NCBI RefSeq assembly: GCF_014876185.1
Contig: NZ_JADALJ010000001.1
Span: 4,093,001 to 4,157,000, forward strand
From: Rufibacter sp. LB8
Lineage (GTDB): Bacteria; Bacteroidota; Bacteroidia; Cytophagales; Hymenobacteraceae
Direction: 5' to 3'
DNA length: 64,000 bases
This document shows positions 1 through 6,335 of the stretch, piece after piece (position 1 is the stretch's first letter; every line of letters begins with the position of its first letter). The notes beneath the pieces were generated by a model that saw only the letters and a list, made by a program, of their open reading frames with translations, ran no database searches and had not been told where the DNA came from. A program made the translations under genes and the position numbers.

Positions 1-32
1 GGATTTTGCTTTGACTGGTGAAATTACTGGTA

Positions 33-55
33 GAGACCAGGCACCGCCTTGTCTC
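33..55. repeat. GAGAC-type palindrome, copy 1
   Basis: A 10-base arm starting GAGAC pairs with an arm ending GTCTC around a three-base ACC loop, with one mismatch. The same sequence recurs in inverted orientation at 303-327. Confidence 0.6.
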
Positions 56-78
56 CCACGCATAGCTGATTAAGTTTA

Positions 79-237
79 GAGCATGTTTAAATTTGTCTTT
101 CGCGCTACAAACAGGCATCGCAAGAACCTGACTTTACCTTTTTATCGCACCTAGCGCTGCTATGCTGCTCAAAAAACGCTTCGTCAGAACCTTCCGCTCC
201 CTGTTTTCGCTTGCAAAATCAAAATTTAAACAAGCTC
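79..237. mobile_element. MITE-like element, 159 bp
   Basis: The left end reads GAGCATGTTTAAATTTG and the right end, read on the other strand, GAGCTTGTTTAAATTTT, so 15 of 17 terminal bases match as an inverted repeat. The trinucleotide TTA flanks both ends (76-78 and 238-240), which looks like a target duplication. There is no transposase inside. Three-base TNA duplications are known for some IS5-family groups, so a non-autonomous IS5-type derivative is the likely origin; that assignment is inference. Confidence 0.55.
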
Positions 238-302
238 TTATTTCTTTATTCTGCTGCAGGAAATATTCTTCAGCAGAGGCCAACCATGTTACCAGGGCAA
301 CC

Positions 303-327
303 AGAGACGAGGCGGTGCCTTGTCTCT
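303..327. repeat. GAGAC-type palindrome, copy 2
   Basis: An 11-base arm AGAGACGAGGC pairs with GCCTTGTCTCT around GGT with one mismatch. Its reverse complement matches the copy at 33-55 at nearly every base. Confidence 0.6.
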
Positions 328-362
328 ACAGCTGGAATAAGGAAGATACTTTTAAAAGGAAA

Positions 363-392
363 CTCCCTCACTAGCGGTAGCCAATGAGGGAG
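363..392. terminator. Possible terminator hairpin
   Basis: CTCCCTCA at 363-370 pairs with TGAGGGAG at 385-392 around a 14-base loop. There is no clean T-tract after it, although a T-run occurs at 405-409 where the adjacent 40-bp palindrome starts. It could end transcription of the minus-strand copper gene or be a remnant. Confidence 0.3.
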
Positions 393-402
393 CGTTAGGT
401 TG

Positions 403-440
403 CGTTTTTGGCCTCGTTTTCAGAAATGAAGCCGAAAACG
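403..440. repeat. 40-bp palindrome family, copy 1
   Basis: The arms begin CGTTTTTGGCCTCGTTTTC and end GAAATGAAGCCGAAAACG. This is a diverged copy of the window-wide family (arms CCGTTTTnGGGCTCATTTC and complement), located just past the end of the minus-strand gene at 442. Confidence 0.7.
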
Positions 441-441
441 G

Positions 442-822
442 TTAAGACAAATGCGGGGTATGGACGGCCGCCATAATTTCGTCTACCGGGTCGGTTTTGG
501 GTATGAGTTCCTGGCAAACTTCAATGCAATGGCGGCAGGCGGCGGCGCAGGCCTGGCAATGGTCATGGGCGTGGCGTTCACATTCAATGGCGCAGGCTTC
601 GCAGATTTCAATGCATTGGCGCAAGACCAGCCGCGCGTGCTCAGACCCTTTTGACAGAAACGAAGCCGACAATCGGCAATAGTCGGCGCAATCTAAATCA
701 AGGTGGATGCAGCGGGCCATCTTTTTCACTTCTTCTTCTTGCAGGCAGGCGGTGGCGCAGTGGTCGCAGGCGGCAATACAGGCCAGTAACGCATCAATGG
801 CCGGTTTATATTCGGTACGCAT
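442..822 (-). CDS. Csp-like four-helix-bundle copper-binding protein
   Basis: The 126-residue product has 16 cysteines at residues 15, 19, 22, 26, 38, 45, 49, 70, 74, 77, 81, 89, 92, 96, 99 and 103. They fall in CxxxC and CxxC spacings along predicted helices, the pattern of the DUF326/Csp family. In that family the cysteines line the core of a four-helix bundle and bind many Cu(I) ions. There is no signal peptide, so it is probably cytosolic, like Csp3. A second copy lies at 1840-2169 with all 16 cysteines in the same spacing, and a metal-domain AraC regulator follows at 2325. A role in copper storage or detoxification is inferred from family and context. Confidence 0.88.
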   Translation of the reverse strand: MRTEYKPAIDALLACIAACDHCATACLQEEEVKKMARCIHLDLDCADYCRLSASFLSKGSEHARLVLRQCIEICEACAIECERHAHDHCQACAAACRHCIEVCQELIPKTDPVDEIMAAVHTPHLS

Positions 823-874
823 AGGCTTGAAGGTTGGTGAACCTTTTTATACGCGCCCGGCAAAAGCGGGATGG

Positions 875-912
875 CGTTTTTGGCTTCGTTTTCAGAAATG
901 AGCCCGAAAACG
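875..912. repeat. 40-bp palindrome family, copy 2
   Basis: The element starts CGTTTTTGGCTTCG and ends ATGAGCCCGAAAACG. It lies between the minus-strand genes ending at 941 and starting at 822. Confidence 0.75.
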
Positions 913-940
913 GGTGCTGACGGAAAAGTGTTACGAGCTG

Positions 941-1585
941 TTAACTTTCTCCTTCGCCTACCATGCCAGCTACACCTGCTAGACCATAAAGTACCCAATT
1001 CCACGCGGCAGAAGAATTTTTCATGATCTCAGCTGCTCTAGTGCTGGACATTTTTCCGAGGGTTACCAGCTGTTGGAGAAAAGGGAAAAGTTGCTGGACA
1101 TGGTCTTTGCTGGTTAATTGGAAATAGTAGATGAACTCTCCAGAATGGATGGTTTTGATAGAGATGAAATTTCCTGTTCCCTGACTTAAAGCTGGTTCTA
1201 GCCGCATTCTAGACGGAGAACCCAAACGGCGGCCTTTGTAGTCGGTCACGTGGAAATCTACTTTACTGATGTCTGCGAAAGAAAGGAGCTTATTTTTTAC
1301 GCTAATACCGTGGTCATTCAGTTCTACCGTGCCATTGAATCGGCCTAAGAGCGGTTCATAAGAACTAAAACTTGTCAATGAAAAAAAGAGATAGGTTATA
1401 ACTGTGACTGCTATGTACGCAAACCTTAAAAAGGTGTAAAGCCTGCTTTCATGTTCCAACACCACATCAAACACTATGTAGCCACTCAGCCCAATAAACA
1501 CTAACAGCAGCACAAGCACACTTGGGGTAAACCGGTAGGAGTCAACATCTCTTGACTCAAATTGCCGAAAGCAAACAGGTTCCAT
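941..1585 (-). CDS. Hypothetical membrane protein
   Basis: The 214-residue product has two hydrophobic segments near residues 21-43 and 52-71, then a soluble beta-rich stretch of about 110 residues, and a short hydrophobic C-terminus (about 193-210). This layout resembles small Bacteroidota membrane proteins with a cytosolic PH-like or YcxB-like domain, but no diagnostic motif is visible and I do not assign a family. It is on the same strand as the two copper-protein genes around it. No function can be stated. Confidence 0.6.
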   Translation of the reverse strand: MEPVCFRQFESRDVDSYRFTPSVLVLLLVFIGLSGYIVFDVVLEHESRLYTFLRFAYIAVTVITYLFFSLTSFSSYEPLLGRFNGTVELNDHGISVKNKLLSFADISKVDFHVTDYKGRRLGSPSRMRLEPALSQGTGNFISIKTIHSGEFIYYFQLTSKDHVQQLFPFLQQLVTLGKMSSTRAAEIMKNSSAAWNWVLYGLAGVAGMVGEGES

Positions 1586-1730
1586 CTCTTAAAGATACAT
1601 GAGATTGCTGAAATTAGCCACCAACGGTTTACTCCCGTCTGCTACTAAGGCTAGTCTTAAAATAATTTATCTGTTGCTCGGTCACTTGGAGAAAGCCGTG
1701 AGGTTAGGCTAGTTCTGATCTAATATCAAA

Positions 1731-1776
1731 CTCCCGTTTTCGGGCTCATTTCCAGAAATGAGCCCCAAAACGGGAG
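1731..1776. repeat. 40-bp palindrome family, copy 3
   Basis: CTCCCGTTTTCGGGCTCATTTC pairs with its complement on the right arm with a single mismatch and a two-base CA centre. The arms extend three bases beyond the common core. It lies between the minus-strand gene starting at 1585 and the copper-protein gene ending at 1840. Confidence 0.9.
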
Positions 1777-1839
1777 ATGGTAGGCGCAAAAAAAACAGCC
1801 AAGGTGTATTTGGCTGTTCCTTGTTGAATAGTCTGTTGC

Positions 1840-2169
1840 TTAAGCGGCCAGAGACCGGCAGGCCTCGGCACATTTGCGGCAGGCTTCAGCGCAGGCTTGG
1901 CAGTGGTCGTGGTCATGTTTTCCGCACTCGGCGGCACAGGCTTCGCAGACTTCTATGCATTCTTTGAGCAGATGCTTGCCGTGCTCAGAGCCACGGGCCA
2001 GCAAAGCGGAAGTCAGGCGGCAGATGTCGGCGCAGTCGCGGTCCAGCTGGATGCAGCGGGCCATCATGTGGGCGTGTTCTTCCTGCAGGCAGGCGGTGGC
2101 GCAGTGCTCACAGGCCAGAATACATTCATGTAAGGCGTCAAGGACGGTACGGTTTTGAGTGTGGTGCAT
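1840..2169 (-). CDS. Csp-like four-helix-bundle copper-binding protein, second copy
   Basis: The 109-residue product has 16 cysteines at 16, 20, 23, 27, 39, 46, 50, 71, 75, 78, 82, 90, 93, 97, 100 and 104, the same spacing as the protein at 442-822. It also has a His-rich HDHDHC stretch before the last helix. It lacks a signal peptide. The two proteins are clear paralogs, and the C-terminal tail of the first (about 17 residues) is absent here. The next gene upstream on the same strand is the HMA-AraC regulator (2325-2891). Copper storage or buffering is the expected role from the family. Confidence 0.88.
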   Translation of the reverse strand: MHHTQNRTVLDALHECILACEHCATACLQEEHAHMMARCIQLDRDCADICRLTSALLARGSEHGKHLLKECIEVCEACAAECGKHDHDHCQACAEACRKCAEACRSLAA

Positions 2170-2199
2170 AGAAGCTGGTTTTAGGGTGAAACAAGTAGT

Positions 2200-2224
2200 T
2201 GGCAGGTGCTACAATGCAGTGCCA
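2200..2224. promoter_or_regulatory. Possible operator upstream of second Csp gene
   Basis: TGGCA at 2200-2204 and TGCCA at 2220-2224 form an inverted repeat with partly symmetric interior bases, about 31 bases upstream of the start codon at 2169. It could be a binding site for the adjacent AraC-type regulator, but this is only positional inference. Confidence 0.2.
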
Positions 2225-2324
2225 GCCTGGCCGTACTTTCTTGAAGGACAGGTGCTTTGGTGTACGCCAGCAAGGGAGAAACCGTTGTTACAAGAAGAAG
2301 GGAAGTGTTAAAACGCAAGAAATC

Positions 2325-2891
2325 TTACTCCAGATTGTCTAGCGGCAGGCGTTCTATGGACGGGTTTTTCTTGAAGTCTGAGACCGAAACGCCGGTGACT
2401 TTCTTGAATTGATTGGAGAGGTGCTGCACGCTGCTGTATTGCAATTGGTAGGCAATTTCGCTCAGCGTAAACTGCCCGTAGGACAGCAGTTCCTTCACCC
2501 GCTCAATCTTGAGACGGATCAGGTATTTCTCAATGGTGGTGTGGGTGTGCTGCGAGAAGATTTTGCTCAGGTGCTGGTAAGACACGCCCAGTTTCTCAGA
2601 CAGGTACACCGAGGTGGTGAGCGGCATGGTGCCCTGCTCCAGTTCCCGCTGGTAGGCCAGCAGCGCGGTTTTGATGAGGTCGGTGAGCTGTTCGTCTTTT
2701 TCCTGGAGCAGCTCAAAGCCGTGTTGGTGCAAGGCGGCATCTACTTCTGCCAGGTTTTCTACATGGCCAGCCACCACGGCCTCGCCCAGTTTCACTTCTT
2801 TCACGTCCAGCCCTTGCTCCGTTAACACCTGCGTGACGGTGGCAATGCAGCGCGGGCAAACCATGTTCTTTATGTGCAGGTGGTGGGTCAT
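2325..2891 (-). CDS. AraC-family regulator with N-terminal heavy-metal-associated domain
   Basis: The 188-residue product joins two domains. Residues 1-65 resemble an HMA (heavy-metal-associated) fold, with the metal-binding motif MVCPRC (Cys12, Cys15) near the N-terminus and a beta-alpha-beta pattern. Residues about 80-180 form an AraC/XylS double helix-turn-helix, including LSEIAYQLQYSS and HLSNQFKKVTG. The HMA motif binds Cu(I) or similar soft metals in known proteins, so this is probably a cytosolic metal-responsive transcription factor. It lies directly upstream of a copper-storage-type gene on the same strand and is its likely regulator. The exact metal and its targets are inference. 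Confidence 0.85.
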   Translation of the reverse strand: MTHHLHIKNMVCPRCIATVTQVLTEQGLDVKEVKLGEAVVAGHVENLAEVDAALHQHGFELLQEKDEQLTDLIKTALLAYQRELEQGTMPLTTSVYLSEKLGVSYQHLSKIFSQHTHTTIEKYLIRLKIERVKELLSYGQFTLSEIAYQLQYSSVQHLSNQFKKVTGVSVSDFKKNPSIERLPLDNLE

Positions 2892-2977
2892 TTCAGGGTG
2901 TTAACGGTTAATTTAATCGACGGGGAAGGCCGTCTGGCGAGATGCCGTTTATACAGTTTTGGGTGATAAGGCTTTTT

Positions 2978-3379
2978 CTAGTATTTCAGATAATTTACTT
3001 TTTTTAATGTTCCAGCAAACTGCATTAGATGTCCTTTTCTTTCCGAAACCAGTCCACGGACAACAATTCTCTTATTCTTTAATCCTTCCAATTCTTCACC
3101 AGTTAATAATCCTTCCTCAAATTCAGTCCAAAAAGCGTTTTTTGAATCTTTCCTGTATGCGGCCATCCGTGTTTTGTAAATACCTACATTCTCAAATTCA
3201 TAAACAAAGATTCCCGATAATTCTATATATTTTCCGTTAAATCGGTTTGGGTCTTCAAGGAGCTGTTCAATGTCAACGCTAATGTAATTTATTGAGTCTT
3301 CCGTTGTTGTAAATACTTTCGAGTCGCCACAACTAAAGAGAAGTATTGATAATAAGCAAACTAGAATTCTATTTTTCAT
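2978..3379 (-). CDS. Small lipoprotein of unknown function
   Basis: The 133-residue product starts with a lipoprotein signal (hydrophobic residues 5-15, lipobox LLFSC with Cys17). The mature part, from about residue 33, has a beta-rich pattern (LLEDPNRFNGKYIELSGIF, then KRIVVRGLVS) that resembles OB-fold-like lipoproteins. That resemblance is weak. The gene is markedly more AT-rich than its neighbours, as is the next one at 3531, suggesting acquisition from elsewhere. Function unknown. Confidence 0.6.
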   Translation of the reverse strand: MKNRILVCLLSILLFSCGDSKVFTTTEDSINYISVDIEQLLEDPNRFNGKYIELSGIFVYEFENVGIYKTRMAAYRKDSKNAFWTEFEEGLLTGEELEGLKNKRIVVRGLVSERKGHLMQFAGTLKKVNYLKY

Positions 3380-3530
3380 TTTTTAGACTTACCGCTAGCG
3401 TGCTTGGCTATGTTGCGGCGTAGCTGCCATATAGGTGTGGATGACAGCAATTTTTTTTTCTTCTTCTTCTTATTAGCCTTCCAATTGCAGCTAAAGTTAT
3501 ATCTTTTAATATTTAGTTTTTTTAGGTGAA

Positions 3531-3944
3531 CTACATTCCAACTGATTCATAGATGTAGGCTATGCCTGTTTGGGTGTCAATGAAATATCGAGAACGGTCA
3601 AATCCATCATTTCTACTAAAAATCAAAGAATTCTTACTTGGCTTAAACCATTTTGGAAGTTCTGTTAAGTTAGTCCAGTTACTATTTAAACTATCAACCT
3701 TTAGAGAATTACTCTCCAAGAATCCTTTCCACCATTTTTTAGTTGGTTTAAATTTAAGGAAGAATTCGTATTCAAGAGAAAAGTGGGCTGTTTGATGGTA
3801 TTCCCCCTTTATTATTTGAATGTCCTGTGTTGGCTTGCTTCTAGCCCATTGAGAATATGCTTCCTCCGCATCCGTAGTGTTAATAGGAAAACAACTAACC
3901 AATAGAGTTAGAAAGCAAAATATTATTATCAGGTTCTTTTTCAA
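3531..3944 (-). CDS. Small lipoprotein of unknown function
   Basis: The 137-residue product has a lipoprotein signal (residues 2-17, lipobox LLVSC with Cys18) and a mature domain with many Trp, Phe and Lys residues. I do not recognise the family. It is AT-rich compared with the surrounding genes, follows a T-rich stretch, and sits next to another AT-rich lipoprotein gene at 2978. The two together look like a small acquired patch. Confidence 0.6.
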   Translation of the reverse strand: MKKNLIIIFCFLTLLVSCFPINTTDAEEAYSQWARSKPTQDIQIIKGEYHQTAHFSLEYEFFLKFKPTKKWWKGFLESNSLKVDSLNSNWTNLTELPKWFKPSKNSLIFSRNDGFDRSRYFIDTQTGIAYIYESVGM

Positions 3945-4029
3945 ATTTTTAAAATTACTGCTAACTATAGTATAACAAGAATCACATCCCAGAATTCATC
4001 CTTGGTAAAACAAAAAGATACTCTAAAAC

Positions 4030-4347
4030 TTAACCCTCCCTTGGCCTAGCTTTGGGCACATTACGCTTAGGCATAGACGGCGAGACGAACGCGGCTGGTT
4101 TGGTTTTCTTCTTGCCGGAGAATCTGCTGAAGAGCCAGTTCACGCCGGGCACAATCACAAACGCAGTACCGGCCAGCAGAATAAAAATCCCCAGGAACGC
4201 ATTGAACAGCCTGAAAATAAAGTCAGAGGTGAGCCCGAAGGTGTAGAGCAGCAGCGCCATGGCCAACAACATACTGATCAGCCCGGCTACCAGCAGATCG
4301 CGGCGCCAGGGACGGTCAAAGGGATGGCGTTTCGGTTTCTTGGCCAT
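4030..4347 (-). CDS. Small two-helix membrane protein
   Basis: The 105-residue product has a basic N-terminus, two transmembrane segments (about 18-37 and 46-68) and a basic Pro/Lys-rich tail. I do not recognise a family. It begins one base after the stop codon of the thioredoxin-fold gene (4349-4975), so the two are almost certainly co-transcribed and perhaps translationally coupled. No function can be assigned. Confidence 0.65.
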   Translation of the reverse strand: MAKKPKRHPFDRPWRRDLLVAGLISMLLAMALLLYTFGLTSDFIFRLFNAFLGIFILLAGTAFVIVPGVNWLFSRFSGKKKTKPAAFVSPSMPKRNVPKARPREG

Positions 4348-4348
4348 G

Positions 4349-4975
4349 TTACGTCAATGCGGCGCGGGCCCAGAGAGGTACTTGTTGCAGCAGTTCTTCC
4401 TGTAAAGAAGTGCCGTTGTTTTCTTCTGAGTACTGGAGCGCTTTCTTAATGAAGTCCAGCATGGGTAACTCCTGCTGTTTGAGGCCCAGCACATATTCCT
4501 GCAGCACCTGCGGGCGCGGTCCCCATGAACCTAACGGCTGCAGGGTGTCAGCGTGCACGGCAATGAGTTTGGGAATGCTTTTTCCGCCATTGGTGAGGTA
4601 GGCGTCCATGACGGCGGGCTGTTCGGTGCGCAGAAGCACCCGGAACGTGACCTGCTCAGACTGTTCGGCCAGAGCCGCCAACACCGGCACGTGAATGGCC
4701 GCATCACCGCACCAGCCTTCCGTGAGCACCAGCCACAGTTGCGGCTGCGGCAAGGTCTGTAGCAATTCCACTAAGTCTGGCCGAAGCGGCGTTTGGTAGG
4801 TGCGCTCCATAATGGCCAGGTTGTCTTTGGTAAGTGTAGCCAGAAATGCAGACTGCTCCAGCCCGGTGGTCTTCTCCTGCGCCACCGCCTCTTGCATGAG
4901 CGCCAGGTAACCAGCGTACGACAGGCTCTGGGCCACTACTTCCGGGGTAATCACTTGTTGAGGTTGTGCTTCCAT
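4349..4975 (-). CDS. Thioredoxin-fold protein
   Basis: With the start at 4975 the product is 208 residues; an upstream in-frame start at 5038 would add 21 residues that look non-coding. Residues 75-170 show a thioredoxin-like pattern, with the active-site-like motif WCGD (88-91) preceded by LVLTEG, and a KSIPKLI segment containing the usual cis-proline. Only the first cysteine of a CxxC is present, so it is not a classical disulfide reductase. It resembles the thioredoxin-family proteins common in Bacteroidota whose function is unproven. Its stop is directly followed by a small membrane-protein gene. Confidence 0.8.
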   Translation of the reverse strand: MEAQPQQVITPEVVAQSLSYAGYLALMQEAVAQEKTTGLEQSAFLATLTKDNLAIMERTYQTPLRPDLVELLQTLPQPQLWLVLTEGWCGDAAIHVPVLAALAEQSEQVTFRVLLRTEQPAVMDAYLTNGGKSIPKLIAVHADTLQPLGSWGPRPQVLQEYVLGLKQQELPMLDFIKKALQYSEENNGTSLQEELLQQVPLWARAALT

Positions 4976-5054
4976 AGAAACAGAATTAGGGAACGCTAGT
5001 ACAGGGGCAAAGATACGGCAATCTACGGTGAACCCCAATCTTGGCTTTCAAACG

Positions 5055-5091
5055 CAAAAGAAATGGCCCGAGGCGTTTCTCGGGCCATTTC
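5055..5091 (-). terminator. Terminator of the hydrophilic-protein gene
   Basis: A 13-base stem (5060-5072 pairing with 5079-5091) has a GGCCCGAG core, and on the minus strand it is followed by TTTTGCGTTT. It lies about 50 bases past the stop of the gene at 5143-5682. One arm is shared with the 40-bp palindrome at 5074-5111, so only one hairpin can form at a time. Confidence 0.6.
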
Positions 5092-5111
5092 CAGAAATGA
5101 GGCCAAAAACG
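5074..5111. repeat. 40-bp palindrome family, copy 4
   Basis: CGTTTCTCGGGCCATTTC and GAAATGAGGCCAAAAACG are diverged arms of the family. It overlaps the terminator hairpin at 5060-5091. Confidence 0.7.
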
Positions 5112-5142
5112 GAAATTCCGCCTGAGGCGCTTAATAAATTGT

Positions 5143-5682
5143 TTATTCTTTTTCGTTGCCCAGGCCTTCTTTGTCTTTGTGGCCTTTGAGCGTGCTGGCG
5201 TTGGGCTGGTTGTTCTTGAATTCTTTGTCAGAACTGTCAGCGCCGCGCGTGTCAGACCAGTTGGCGTTGGAGCCTTGCGGGCTGTGCTGCTCCGGGTCAT
5301 GTTTGCCATGCTTGGCGCCGCCGCCTTGTCCTTCCCTAGAAGGCACATTCTCGCCGCGGGTGTTGTCAGCGCCGCCGGCTACCGGACCGTCTTGGTAATT
5401 GGGCGCGTTGTTGCCTTGGGTACCGCTGTGGTTCAACTCACTGTTGGGTCTTCCGCTCACGCCTTCGCCAGTGTCTGTGTTTTGGTTATTGGAATTGTCA
5501 CCGGTGTTGCGGTTGCTGGGGTTTTTGTTCTGCTGGGTTTCAGGCGAACCTTCATACGGCGGGTTGTTGTTATGCCGATTGCTGTTGTTGAGCTGGTCGT
5601 CCTGGTTGTTGATGTCGCGGTAGCTGTTGTCCTGGGTAGGTCTATTCTGTTTGGGGCTGTCCTCGCCTCTTCCTTTGGTCAT
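5143..5682 (-). CDS. Highly hydrophilic, low-complexity protein
   Basis: The 179-residue product is almost free of hydrophobic residues and rich in Asn, Gly, Asp, Ser, Gln and Pro, with no signal peptide or cysteine. It should be intrinsically disordered. Unlike most genes here it has a good Shine-Dalgarno sequence (AAAGGAG, 6 bases before the ATG). The opposite reading frames are open too, but this frame has the start signal. It is transcribed divergently from another disordered protein (5910-6236). A hydrophilin-like stress role is possible, but there is no direct evidence. Confidence 0.65.
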   Translation of the reverse strand: MTKGRGEDSPKQNRPTQDNSYRDINNQDDQLNNSNRHNNNPPYEGSPETQQNKNPSNRNTGDNSNNQNTDTGEGVSGRPNSELNHSGTQGNNAPNYQDGPVAGGADNTRGENVPSREGQGGGAKHGKHDPEQHSPQGSNANWSDTRGADSSDKEFKNNQPNASTLKGHKDKEGLGNEKE

Positions 5683-5851
5683 AATCTTTCTCCTTTTCTT
5701 AAGTGGAACTTATACAGGTGAATTGCCAGCCGGGCCGGCGTTCTCCAGTGTACGAGCACTTGTCTGGTTTAGATTAGCTTGGGCCAATTTTATGGAAGAC
5801 GCAGCGCCGTTAACTCAAACCCACCCAAGCGCGTAGATATACCACAACCCA

Positions 5852-5879
5852 GGCCCGGGGCTTTCCCAGGTTCCGGGCC
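5852..5879 (+). promoter_or_regulatory. GC-rich hairpin in the 5' leader
   Basis: GGCCCGG at 5852-5858 pairs with CCGGGCC at 5873-5879. It lies 30 bases before the ATG of the lipoprotein gene at 5910. No T-tract follows, so a leader structure or mRNA stabiliser is more likely than a terminator. Confidence 0.35.
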
Positions 5880-5909
5880 ACTAATAGAAACAGACCTGAA
5901 ACTACCACT

Positions 5910-6236
5910 ATGAAAAAGCATCTCATGACCATTACCCGCTATACTGGCGCACTGCTGTTAGGGGTCGCCCTGCTCACCGGAACCGCCGCCTGCAGCACCG
6001 GCACCTCGGAAGGAGACGTGAACGTGGAAGAAAGCGACTTCAAAGACAAAAGCCCCACAGAAAACAACGCCGAAGGTACTTCTGACAACACCCAGGATGA
6101 CCTCACCACCACCGGCGAAGACTCGGCCAATCAGAAAATCTATGACGAGCAGGAAAGAAAATCCAGAACCCGCGACGGTAAAACCAACCAGGGCGTAGGC
6201 GGGGCCGCCGAAAGCCAGACCACTACCGGCAACTAA
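5910..6236 (+). CDS. Small disordered lipoprotein
   Basis: The 108-residue product has a signal peptide (hydrophobic residues 12-27) ending in the lipobox GTAAC, with Cys28 as the lipidation site. The mature part is short, acidic and rich in Thr, Ser, Asn, Asp and Gly, with no predicted fold. It should be anchored in a membrane facing the periplasm or cell surface. It is transcribed divergently from the similarly hydrophilic gene at 5143-5682 and ends in a strong terminator at 6251-6300. The family is not recognised. Confidence 0.7.
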   Translation: MKKHLMTITRYTGALLLGVALLTGTAACSTGTSEGDVNVEESDFKDKSPTENNAEGTSDNTQDDLTTTGEDSANQKIYDEQERKSRTRDGKTNQGVGGAAESQTTTGN

Positions 6237-6250
6237 TTGCCGCTTCCATG

Positions 6251-6300
6251 AAAACAGGAACGCCTGCCTTCTCACCAGAGAAAGCAGGCGTTCCTGTTTT
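6251..6300. terminator. Bidirectional terminator
   Basis: AAAACAGGAACGCCTGCCTT pairs with its near complement ending CCTGTTTT around a short loop. T- and A-tracts lie on both sides, so it can serve the lipoprotein gene on the plus strand and the B12 gene ending at 6336 on the minus strand. It closely resembles the hairpin at 25984-26025. Confidence 0.85.
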
Positions 6301-6332
6301 GGAGCTCATTTCTGGAAATGAGCCCGAAAACG
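6294..6332. repeat. 40-bp palindrome family, copy 5
   Basis: CTGTTTTGGAGCTCATTTC and GAAATGAGCCCGAAAACG form the arms. The element starts inside the right arm of the terminator at 6251-6300. Confidence 0.85.
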
Positions 6333-6335
6333 CGG

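Larger units (their letters stand above)
1..441. other. Gene-poor left edge with small repeats
   Basis: No convincing coding region is seen here. An open frame on the plus strand at 162-374 exists, but its first third lies inside a MITE-like element and its product is basic, low in complexity and unrecognisable. The stretch holds two GAGAC-type palindromes (33-55 and 303-327), a MITE-like element (79-237), a hairpin (363-392) and one copy of the 40-bp palindrome (403-440). Confidence 0.6.

Noticed and set aside
162-374. 70-residue open frame at the left edge
   Set aside because: It starts inside the MITE-like element and crosses a GAGAC palindrome; the product is basic, unlike any family I know, and there is no promoter or ribosome site.
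5179-5721. Long hydrophobic open frame on the plus strand opposite the hydrophilic gene
   Set aside because: Frames opposite Asn/Asp/Gly-rich genes read as Val/Leu-rich by necessity. The minus-strand frame has a Shine-Dalgarno site and terminator.
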